Assembly (NCBI GenBank): GCA_947424995.1
Contig: CANDYO010000044.1
Span: 1-13,983, forward strand
Direction: 5' to 3'
Origin: Rickettsiales bacterium
GTDB lineage: Bacteria; Pseudomonadota; Alphaproteobacteria; Rickettsiales; CANDYO01
Length of the DNA stretch: 13,983 nt
Notes under the pieces: model-generated
Seen by the model: the letters and a program-made list of their open reading frames with translations, nothing else
What the model was told of the DNA's origin: nothing
Databases searched by the model: none
In this document: positions 7,830-13,948 of the stretch, piece after piece
How the letters are laid out: each line of letters starts with the position of its first letter
How positions within the stretch are numbered: position 1 is the first letter of the stretch
Made by a program: the position numbers and the translations under genes

Positions 7830-8035
7830 GATTATTTTCAGAATGGAACATGTAAACATGCTGCAAGATACATCACTGATTTTGATTTCTGGATATCTAA
7901 GTTAGGCGGTTAGGCGGTAAAATAGCAATAGGTCATTCATTAGATGACTTAAAAGGAAAAACATATGGCGATGAAGTTTATTATGCAGAAGTATCTGGAG
8001 ATGTGAATATAGATTTATCTGTTATGGGGCTATAA
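7830..8035 (+). pseudogene. Frameshifted C-terminal remnant of a second Cys/His (DUF7689-like) gene
   Basis: The frame reads DYFQNGTCKHAARYITDFDF, then WISKLGG and a TAG, matching the end of the 2391-3113 protein (CKHAARYIIDFDFWVSKLG). An exact 8-bp tandem duplication (7902-7917) causes the shift. Removing one copy restores KLGGKIAIGHSLDDLKGKTY and GDEVYYAEV through to the TAA at 8033-8035, parallel to IGHTLLEDLVGETYGNKIYY. The equivalents of the first ~180 residues, including the putative catalytic Cys, are absent. The same frame can be followed upstream to an ATG at 7734, but it has a TAA at 7758-7760 and no similarity to the intact gene. It lies ~90 bp before the paralog of the small operon protein, preserving gene order. 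Confidence 0.85.
7902..7917 (+). repeat. 8-bp perfect tandem duplication that breaks the Cys/His copy
   Basis: TTAGGCGG occurs twice in a row (7902-7909 and 7910-7917). The extra copy shifts the frame by two and brings a TAG in immediately. Confidence 0.9.
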
Positions 8036-8077
8036 ATGCTTGTCGATATAATAAAATATGACATAATATATTCAGGT

Positions 8078-8108
8078 TTGACTTAAATAAAAAAATGTAA
8101 CATATAAG
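8078..8108 (+). promoter_or_regulatory. Weak promoter candidate for the 8125 gene
   Basis: TTGACT (8078-8083) is followed 19 nt later by TATAAG (8103-8108). The predicted transcript start would fall almost on the ribosome site, so this is doubtful. Confidence 0.25.
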
Positions 8109-8124
8109 AGAATGGAGGTCCCAA

Positions 8125-8667
8125 ATGTCATTAAATATAAATAAATATACTGTTGATTCTGCTGCTGAGAAGCTCAGTAAAATGGCCGCTGAGATGAGTG
8201 TAAATGGTATGGGATCTTATCAAGCTAAGTACAAAGAAATAATTAATGGTTATGAGAATTCTGATTTAAGTATACAATCTTCAATACATTTAGAAAATTT
8301 TTCACCTTTTAAAGAGTGGCTACCTTATTTAATTGAAAACAAAGATAAGGTTGTGCCTAATCTTGTTTATAATATGCTACAAAAAGATATTTATGCCCTC
8401 AATATTTATAATATTATTCAAAACGCAACTGGATCAGGAGAATTATTAATAAACTCTACTAAAATCCACAACGATGCTAACTTATTTGATACATTTAAAA
8501 ATATAGGTGGTGATCAAAATGCAGTAGCAGTATTAAATGCAGTAAATTGGATGACTTCTAAAGAAGCTGCAGAAGAAGTCCACAACTCAGCTAGTGCTCA
8601 AGATGGTTTATGTGCTGCGAATGGAATACTAGGAATTAGTAATAATTTTATCAACTGCGATGAGTAA
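8125..8667 (+). CDS. Small protein of unrecognised family (paralog of 1767-2315)
   Basis: 180 aa, intact, with GGAGG (8114-8118) six nt before the ATG. It shares with the 1767-2315 protein HLENF.PF..WLP.LI.NKDK, NIYNIIQNATGSG, IGGDQNAVAVLNAV.W and the C-terminal LCAANG.LG..N.F..C, including two conserved cysteines. No signal peptide, membrane segment or known domain. It sits directly downstream of the broken Cys/His copy, as its paralog sits downstream of the intact one, so it is the surviving gene of an inverted second operon copy. That it stayed open while its upstream partners decayed suggests it is useful on its own, as an immunity or protective protein would be, but this is inference. 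Confidence 0.85.
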   Translation: MSLNINKYTVDSAAEKLSKMAAEMSVNGMGSYQAKYKEIINGYENSDLSIQSSIHLENFSPFKEWLPYLIENKDKVVPNLVYNMLQKDIYALNIYNIIQNATGSGELLINSTKIHNDANLFDTFKNIGGDQNAVAVLNAVNWMTSKEAAEEVHNSASAQDGLCAANGILGISNNFINCDE

Positions 8668-8777
8668 TTTAATCTAATTTATCCACTAAGGGTTATCTTG
8701 AACCAATAGTGTATTGCTATACAATACCTAAAGAGCAAAAATATAATAAAGATCATAATATAATCAGTAGTGTTAGT

Positions 8778-8818
8778 ACATTGCCTACAAAATAATAAAC
8801 TAAAAGTGCAATGTTTTT
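8778..8818 (+). terminator. Possible terminator downstream of the small-protein gene
   Basis: ACATTGC (8778-8784) pairs with GCAATGT (8808-8814) over a long 23-nt loop, ending in a run of five T (8814-8818). The long loop makes it a weak candidate. The rest of 8668-8934 is AT-rich with no gene. Confidence 0.3.
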
Positions 8819-8934
8819 CGAGTTAGGTAATATGAGTAATAGTTTTATAAAAACAATTCACCTACAGTATTATATTGCACAACTATTATTATTTATCTCA
8901 ATGATAACTTGGTTTATTATCCTTTACAGTTTCT

Positions 8935-9471
8935 TTATTTAGCAAAAACACGAATATTTTCAGAAAAAGCATCAATCATAGAATTAACATTATTACTATC
9001 AAGACTATTAAACAAATTAGCTAATACCATTGCCAAAGCATTAAATAATGTAGTTTCAGTACGCAAGACGAAAGGAATGGCATCAAGATTTGTTTTGATG
9101 CTATTTCTAATATTATTTTCTAGAAACTCAATAGCTGCTGATAAGTCGCTTGGATCTATTCTGAAAGAAGATTTCTTTAAAGATAAATCATTCATACCTA
9201 ATTTTTTAATGATTGCTATACCATCAGAGTTGCTCTTTATTGCCTCATTTAAAGCATCCAAAAACTTATTTCTCAATCCTTTTTCTAAAGTTGCAATCTT
9301 ATTTTGTAATTGTATTATAAGCCCTGTACAAAAACTCAACATCAATACCATTATTTCTTCTGGTTTATCATGATTTTCTTCAGTTTCTATAAAATGATAA
9401 AAATTCTGCAATGTTCTTGCCGTAATTTGAGATACAAACTCTACAGCCTGTAAACTTGGTGTTATTGTCAT
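8935..9471 (-). CDS. Hypothetical helical protein, 178 aa
   Basis: I recognise no family. The frame extends to a TTG at 9510, but the ATG at 9471 is preceded by AAGGAAG at 8-nt spacing and is the better start, giving MTITPSLQAVEF. Composition suggests an all-helical protein: LSFCTGLIIQLQNKIATLEK, DLSAAIEFLENNIRNS and NALAMVLANLFNSLDSNN are amphipathic. No signal peptide and no segment hydrophobic enough for a clear membrane helix. Codon use and AT-richness match the neighbours. It stands alone, converging with the small-protein gene; its upstream region is the gene-poor stretch 9472-10113. The opposite strand is also open (8909-9373) but lacks a ribosome site. Confidence 0.7.
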   Translation of the reverse strand: MTITPSLQAVEFVSQITARTLQNFYHFIETEENHDKPEEIMVLMLSFCTGLIIQLQNKIATLEKGLRNKFLDALNEAIKSNSDGIAIIKKLGMNDLSLKKSSFRIDPSDLSAAIEFLENNIRNSIKTNLDAIPFVLRTETTLFNALAMVLANLFNSLDSNNVNSMIDAFSENIRVFAK

Positions 9472-9479
9472 AACTGTTA

Positions 9480-9486
9480 CTTCCTT
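9480..9486 (-). promoter_or_regulatory. Ribosome binding site fixing the 9471 start
   Basis: AAGGAAG on the minus strand lies 8 nt before the ATG at 9471; the longer frame from TTG 9510 has no comparable site. Confidence 0.6.
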
Positions 9487-9510
9487 ATTGTTAATTGTTT
9501 GTATTATCAA

Positions 9511-10113
9511 GTCTTATTAATTATAAGTTCAGTATAATAAATTTATTACTCAATACTAGATTTTTCTTAACAAAACTCTGTTCAATACAACTAAGATTTC
9601 AATTACAAAAGCGGTAAGAAAGTGGCTGTGACAAGTGGTCGCATGGAAGGGTTGTTTTCCCTATATAAATATGCGTAGAAACCATCACTATCACATGATG
9701 AATCTAGGGTGCTGAATGAAGAGCAGGCTTGACAATGAAATAAAGAGGATTTCGATCCGGGATTAAGACATCGTGAGAGGAGGATCCTCCCAGTAACCAT
9801 TAACTGGATAAGTGCTAGATATGTTGGTATGGTAAATGTAAGTGAATACATGATTAAAGACCGTGATCAACATTCTTCCCAGTCAATAACGTGGTACCTA
9901 ACCAAGCACACCTTTCCATGCTGAGCTTGGAATCTACGTATTGTTTCTGAGATTAAATTCAGGAAGGCAAATCGTAAGACAGGCTGATAACAATGCAGAG
10001 AATGGATATTCAAAGTATTTGATATGATTTTTGCTTCTATATTGATTTTATTCAATAAATCTACCTTACAACTATACTTATTTAACAATGGCCCAACTGT
10101 AAGCAAAAATTAA
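9511..10113. other. Gene-poor, somewhat GC-richer stretch without a supported gene
   Basis: About 600 bp. The part 9601-9990 is visibly richer in G+C than its surroundings. It is crossed by several open frames of 60-80 codons on both strands, none with a ribosome site or known motif. On the plus strand a frame open from about 9739 to 9920 reads NKEDFDPGLRHRERR, then INWISARYVGMVNVSEYM. I cannot tell whether this is debris of a foreign gene or noncoding. One copy of the short dispersed repeat sits at its left side. Confidence 0.4.
9597..9625 (+). repeat. Dispersed repeat, copy A (partial)
   Basis: TTACAAAAGCGGTAAGAAAG followed by TGG matches copies B and C, but the TTGGGTCC head is degenerate. 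Eleven bases, CTGTTCAATAC (9578-9588), are also shared with the sequence ahead of copy B (12019-12029), so A and B share a longer two-part structure. Confidence 0.7.
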
Positions 10114-10153
10114 GTTGACAATCATTAAGAGAATATATTTAATGATAGTTAAC
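10114..10153 (+). promoter_or_regulatory. Promoter embedded in a 40-bp imperfect palindrome upstream of the FG-GAP gene
   Basis: TTGACA (10115-10120), a 17-nt spacer and TTTAAT (10138-10143) make a near-consensus sigma70-type promoter facing the FG-GAP gene 218 nt downstream. The same bases form an inverted repeat: GTTGACAATCATTAA (10114-10128) and TTAATGATAGTTAAC (10139-10153) pair at 13 of 15 positions around a 10-bp centre, the inner 8 bp perfectly. A dimeric repressor bound here would cover both promoter elements. A repressor site is inference; the symmetry and promoter elements are seen. Confidence 0.6.
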
Positions 10154-10348
10154 TTCTTTTTATATCGTTCTGCCTTAAAATCTAATGTCTTTCTAACTGA
10201 ACGAGGCATAGAAGATAAATAAGAAGTGTGGGTGTGTTTTGCATCTAAGTTGAGGTTTTTAAGTTGATCTCAAATTCAAGAGATTTCTAAATCTGTTGCT
10301 TGGGTGTATATATTCAAATGGAATGAATTACACACAAAACAACAAGAT

Positions 10349-10353
10349 AGAGG
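10349..10353 (+). promoter_or_regulatory. Ribosome binding site fixing the FG-GAP protein start
   Basis: AGAGG lies 7 nt before the ATG at 10361. The in-frame GTG at 10304 has no such site, so the 499-aa reading is preferred over 518 aa. Confidence 0.65.
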
Positions 10354-10360
10354 TAAAATC

Positions 10361-11860
10361 ATGACAAGAAAACAAATAAGAGATTTACTCGAACAAAGTT
10401 CCCCAGGTATTATAATTTCTGGAAGTAATCCAGGCGCTCAATTCGGTTACTCAGTAAATGTGGCTGGAGATATCAACAATGATGGTTATGCAGATGTTAT
10501 TATTGGAGCCCCATATTATTCTAATACAGGTAAAGCATTAGTTTATTTTGGTTCAGCCTCAGGACTGAACGGCACTCCTATCTCTCTTTTTTCTACAAAT
10601 GTTGGTGAAACTGATGAATTATTTGGTTATTCAGTGAGTGGGGCGGGAGATATTAATGGAGACGGCTATGCAGACGTAATTATTGGAGCCCCCAATAGTT
10701 TTTCTGGGAAAGGAGGAGTATGCATTTCTTTTGGTTCTGCTTCCGGAATTGGTGTTCCTAGTTGTTTTACTCTAGGAAATCTTGGTGATCAATTCGGCTA
10801 TTCCGTAAGTGGAGCAGGGGATATTAATAAAGATGGCTATGCAGATGTAATTATTGGTGTTCCTAAAGGTTTTTCTGGGAAAGGCGGAGTGTGTATTTCT
10901 TTAGGATCCTCTTCTGGTCTCAATCCCACTGCTAGTTGTTTTACTTCTGAATCTGCAAATCTTGGAGATCAATTTGGTTATTCGGTGTATGGAGCTGGAG
11001 ATATTAATGGAGACGGTTATGCAGATGTAATTATTGGAGCGCCTAATAGCTTTGCTGGTAAAGGTGGAGCGTGCGTTTATTTGGGATCATCTTCTGGAGT
11101 TAATATCCATAGCTGCTTTACTTTAGCAAATTTTGGTGATCAATTCGGCTATTCTGTGAGTGGGGCTGGAGATATTAATAAAGATGGCTATGCAGATATA
11201 ATTATTGGGATTCCTAAAGGCTTTTCTGGTAAGGGTGGAGTATGCGTTTCCTTCGGATCTCCTTCTGGACTTAGCCCCACTGCTAGTTGTTTTACTCCAA
11301 ATGATGCGAATTTTGGTGATCAGTTTGGTTACTCTGTTAGTGGTGCTGGTGATATCAATAAAGATGGATATGCAGATGTAATTATTGGAGCGCCTGGCAG
11401 CTTTTCTAATAAAGGAGGGCTATGTACTTATTTTGGATCATCTTCAGGAATTAGTAGCAATTATGCTTGTTCTTTTCCAGCGAGTACAGGCGATCAATTA
11501 GGTTATTCTATAGGTAGAACAGGAGATATTAACAATGATGGGTATGTGGATATAGTTATTGGTGCTCCACAGTCAGTAACTGAAACGAAAGCTGGTAAAG
11601 TTTATGTTGAATACGGAGTTTCTCAGGAAAGCGAGGCTTCACCATATCTTGATAACTCATATGTTAATCTTGCTATAATTACAGGTGTAGTAACCGCTAT
11701 AGGAATAACTGCGTCGTTGGTATGCTGTGCTTTACGTTATGCAAAACATGAAACTTCAGGGACTTGTGGATATTTACCAAAATTGAGTTTATTAGGCGCT
11801 AATAGTGGGTACCATTCCATTGATGATACTGGAATTCAGCTTAATGGAGATCAAGCTTAA
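10361..11860 (+). CDS. Integrin-alpha-like FG-GAP beta-propeller protein with C-terminal membrane helix
   Basis: 499 aa. Seven FG-GAP repeats begin near residues 25, 85, 142, 202, 259, 319 and 377, each of the form FGYSVSGAGDINxDGYADVI followed by IGAP. The DxNxDGYxD loops are Ca2+-binding in this family, and seven repeats make a full propeller as in integrin alpha chains. Blades 2-6 each carry a Cys pair (GGVC...SCFT), so disulfides are possible. A hydrophobic helix at ~436-458 (YVNLAIITGVVTAIGITASL) is followed by RYAKHE and a ~40-residue tail, a layout like an integrin alpha chain. The N-terminus (MTRKQIRDLLEQ) has no Sec signal peptide, which is odd for a Ca2+/disulfide protein. Surface display or insertion into a host membrane by a non-Sec route is inferred. 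Monocistronic. Confidence 0.9.
   Translation: MTRKQIRDLLEQSSPGIIISGSNPGAQFGYSVNVAGDINNDGYADVIIGAPYYSNTGKALVYFGSASGLNGTPISLFSTNVGETDELFGYSVSGAGDINGDGYADVIIGAPNSFSGKGGVCISFGSASGIGVPSCFTLGNLGDQFGYSVSGAGDINKDGYADVIIGVPKGFSGKGGVCISLGSSSGLNPTASCFTSESANLGDQFGYSVYGAGDINGDGYADVIIGAPNSFAGKGGACVYLGSSSGVNIHSCFTLANFGDQFGYSVSGAGDINKDGYADIIIGIPKGFSGKGGVCVSFGSPSGLSPTASCFTPNDANFGDQFGYSVSGAGDINKDGYADVIIGAPGSFSNKGGLCTYFGSSSGISSNYACSFPASTGDQLGYSIGRTGDINNDGYVDIVIGAPQSVTETKAGKVYVEYGVSQESEASPYLDNSYVNLAIITGVVTAIGITASLVCCALRYAKHETSGTCGYLPKLSLLGANSGYHSIDDTGIQLNGDQA
10622..11323 (+). repeat. 351-bp two-blade unit in tandem inside the FG-GAP gene
   Basis: Blades 2-3 (10622-10972) and 4-5 (10973-11323) are each 117 codons long and correspond position by position. 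The alternating signatures APNSF / PKGF / APNSF / PKGF and the two inter-blade spacer types recur at exactly 117 residues. Blade 6 (from 11324) resumes the first half. The propeller therefore grew by duplication of a blade pair. Confidence 0.8.
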
Positions 11861-12056
11861 AAATTATATCAAGGAACTGTAGACGTTATATATATTTTTA
11901 TATGAGTAATCATCAAGCAAAATAATTGTTTTAAAAAGTATACTTGAAGGGAGAGTTTTATTATGAACTAGTATTTTAAATCCATAAAAATCTAGGTACT
12001 GGTTCAAAAACACAAACACTGTTCAATACTTTTGCTATACTTGATTACTTGTTATG

Positions 12057-12092
12057 TTGGGTCCAACTACAAAAGCGGCAAGAAAGTGGAAT
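12057..12092 (+). repeat. Dispersed repeat, copy B
   Basis: 36 bp from TTGGGTCCAACTACAAAAGC to GTGGAAT, identical to copy C at 34 of 36 positions. It lies between the 3' ends of the FG-GAP and second Fic genes. The rest of the gap 11861-12120 holds no gene; a ribosome-site-like AGGGAG before ATG AAC TAG (11970-11978) starts no usable frame. Confidence 0.8.
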
Positions 12093-12120
12093 GATGTATT
12101 AATACGTTAATATTTAAAAT

Positions 12121-13284
12121 TCAGGATAATAAAGGCTCTGCTCCTTCATCCAATATCTCAAGGTATTTACGATATACATAAATTTTATCTCTCTTTTTAG
12201 CGGTAATTTCTTTTACAATATCTAACTTCAACATGAAATTAAGTGCGCTTCTTGCGGTTGGTGCTGTAATATTTAGTTCTTTACTTAATAATGGCACAGA
12301 AGTTTGCGGCATTTTTTTTAGATACTCTAATACCTCAATACAAGAGATTCTGCTTCTACCTATAGTTTGTATTTTTAATAAATCCGCTTCAAATAACTCA
12401 TTAATTTGTTTAGCGGCTTGTACAGCTTTCTTCGCTGATTCTGTAACTCCTTCTAGAAAAAATTCTAGCCATGCTTCCCATGTGCCTTGCAATCTTACTT
12501 GTTGCAATAAATCATAATAAACATTTCTATTTTGTTTAAAATAGAGACTTAGGTATAGAATTGGTTCTTCTAATAGACCTTCTTGATAAAGAAGCAAGAT
12601 AATAAGTAACCTACCAAGTCTTCCATTGCCGTCCAAAAATGGGTGAATTGTTTCAAATTGTACGTGAGCAATACCAGCCTTGATTAATGCTGGCAACTTA
12701 GATTTGTCCTCATGAATAAATTTTTCAAAATTAGACATGCAATCCATTAATTTTTCTACTGGGGGAGGAACAAATAAAGCGTTTCCTGGTCTACTTCCAC
12801 CGATCCAATTTTGGGATCTCCGAAATTCTCCAGGTAATTTATTAGAACCTCTATTACCTGATAATAAAATAGCGTGAATTTCATAAATTAACCTTAACGA
12901 TAAAGGAAAATTACTTTTAAGTCGTTCCAATCCATAGTTAATTGCCTTTACATAATTAGAAACTTCTTCAACATCATCTATAGAAATATTAGGCTTTTGA
13001 TGATGTTCAAATAATATTAAGTCTGCAAAAGAGCTCTGAGTACCTTCAATTTGCGAAGAAAGCAATGCTTCTTTACGTACATACATATAAATAAAAAGCG
13101 ATGTATTAGGTATAATTTTTGCAACACTATTAAGTTCAGCTAGAGCTAATGTGGCCTTTTCTAAATAAGGGTATAAACTAACAATATCAACTAAAGGATA
13201 TGGAGGTAGATGGGAGGGCACATAGGCTTTATAGCTTTCAGTAGCAATCTTCTTTATTAGATAACTTCCGACTCTTTGGTTCAT
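12121..13284 (-). CDS. Fic family protein with Fic_N-type N-terminus (putative AMPylator)
   Basis: 387 aa. The core motif HPFLDGNGRLGR is at residues 214-225 (catalytic His214, Asn220, Arg222). The inhibitory motif SSQIEG (residues 76-81, S76xxxE80G81) lies in the N-terminal Fic_N-type region (~25-110), making this class II, self-inhibited through Glu80. LPGEFRRSQNWIGG (149-163) is the flap region common in this subfamily. Residues ~310-375 look like a winged-helix DNA-binding end (LLSKELNITAPTARSALNFM). It differs from the Fic at 383-1483 in N-terminus and length, so the two are separate lineages, not a recent duplication. The ATG at 13284 has only a poor purine site (AAGAAA) upstream. It lies between repeat copies B and C. 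Intact; target unknown. Confidence 0.93.
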   Translation of the reverse strand: MNQRVGSYLIKKIATESYKAYVPSHLPPYPLVDIVSLYPYLEKATLALAELNSVAKIIPNTSLFIYMYVRKEALLSSQIEGTQSSFADLILFEHHQKPNISIDDVEEVSNYVKAINYGLERLKSNFPLSLRLIYEIHAILLSGNRGSNKLPGEFRRSQNWIGGSRPGNALFVPPPVEKLMDCMSNFEKFIHEDKSKLPALIKAGIAHVQFETIHPFLDGNGRLGRLLIILLLYQEGLLEEPILYLSLYFKQNRNVYYDLLQQVRLQGTWEAWLEFFLEGVTESAKKAVQAAKQINELFEADLLKIQTIGRSRISCIEVLEYLKKMPQTSVPLLSKELNITAPTARSALNFMLKLDIVKEITAKKRDKIYVYRKYLEILDEGAEPLLS

Positions 13285-13365
13285 AATATTTTTATTTTTT
13301 CTTAAGTTATTTTGCTAAGAAAATATAGCAGATTACTCTTTCTTAGTCTAGAAATAATTTGATGC

Positions 13366-13556
13366 TTAAATTAAAGGTTTTGTTTTTGCAGGTTTATGCC
13401 GCTCTCTCAATTCTATGTCAATATACTTGTCTGTAATAGCACCAGAACTATGGCCAGCGTCATCACGCACATGTTCCTTCGGTCTTATTTTACATCATCT
13501 GAAATCCCAGTATGTCTTAACCAATGCACAGTTGCTGTTAATAATGACTCAGCTTC
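13366..13556 (-). pseudogene. C-terminal remnant of a tyrosine recombinase, broken by a one-base deletion
   Basis: The minus strand reads EAESLLTATVHWLRHTGISD and DVK followed by a TAA. In the next frame come KIRPKEHVRDDAGHSSGA and ITDKYIDIELRERHKPAK up to a TAA at 13368-13366. HWLRHT carries the conserved His and Arg, DAGHSS the second His, and DKY the likely nucleophile tyrosine. Adding one A to the run of four at 13488-13491 would join the two frames, so a single-base deletion killed it. Upstream it stops abruptly against dispersed repeat copy C. The same tail, more decayed, is at 1-238 in the opposite orientation. Such integrases are frequent on mobile islands of Rickettsiales (RAGE-type elements). 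Confidence 0.85.
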
Positions 13557-13592
13557 TTGGGTCCAACTGCAAAAGCGGTAAGAAAGTGGAAT
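13557..13592 (+). repeat. Dispersed repeat, copy C
   Basis: 36 bp, 34 identical to copy B and in the same orientation. Its left end coincides with the point where recognisable integrase sequence stops. In the frame WVQLQKR the three copies use CTA, CTG and TTA for the central Leu, a synonymous pattern hinting at former coding sequence. Confidence 0.8.
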
Positions 13593-13636
13593 ATATTAAT
13601 TTATTAGTCTTATTATTTAAATCTAAGAACATAAAG

Positions 13637-13948
13637 CTATGCTATAAATTTTGCTGTTTCATGGATATTATTTGATAACAACCTAATAATATCTTTAGGA
13701 GATTTTTCAATACAAGTTAAATAGGCTATACTAGCAGAGTCAGGAAATCTTTTTCTTCGTTCCCAATTACGTACACTTTCTAAGTTAATATGAAAATTCT
13801 CAGCAAATTCCTTTTGAGACATATGCAGTTTTTTTCTTAAACTCATAATATCGATATTGGGCCTAACCATCCTTAACTTGCTTTTATCAGCTAAGACCTC
13901 ATTTATTGCTTCTATTAATTCTTCTCCCAATCTTTTCTCTTGTTTCAT
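13637..13948 (-). CDS. HTH-type antitoxin / transcriptional regulator (HigA/NadS-like)
   Basis: 103 aa. Residues ~32-80 (DIMSLRKKLHMSQKEFAENF, LESVRNWERRKRFPD) form a Cro/C1-type helix-turn-helix of the kind found in antitoxins encoded after RelE/HigB-type toxins. The N-terminal ~30 residues (LGEELIEAINEVLADKSK) are the helical lead typical of NadS-like members. The start ATG overlaps the stop of an upstream gene in the four bases ATGA, so the two are translationally coupled. It likely binds the toxin and represses its own promoter, which would lie outside the window. It is 45 bp from repeat copy C and looks intact. Confidence 0.85.
   Translation of the reverse strand: MKQEKRLGEELIEAINEVLADKSKLRMVRPNIDIMSLRKKLHMSQKEFAENFHINLESVRNWERRKRFPDSASIAYLTCIEKSPKDIIRLLSNNIHETAKFIA

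Noticed and set aside
8711..8727. GTATTG / CAATAC hairpin
   Set aside because: Short stem with no T run after it; chance in AT-rich sequence.
8909..9373. 154-codon plus-strand open frame
   Set aside because: It lies opposite the 8935-9471 gene, has no ribosome site and no motif; the minus-strand gene has a proper start signal.
9603..10106. Two minus-strand open frames of 82 and 79 codons
   Set aside because: No ribosome sites, the second starts only with TTG, and there is no recognisable domain; treated as chance frames in the GC-richer stretch.
12233..12517. 94-codon plus-strand open frame
   Set aside because: Antisense shadow of the second Fic gene.
9597..13592. Integron cassette array with attC sites
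   Set aside because: The three repeats lack internal dyad symmetry and there is no integron integrase; the genes between them have different orientations.
13396..13675. Two overlapping plus-strand open frames of 61 and 86 codons
   Set aside because: Antisense to the integrase remnant, whose conserved motifs are clear on the minus strand.
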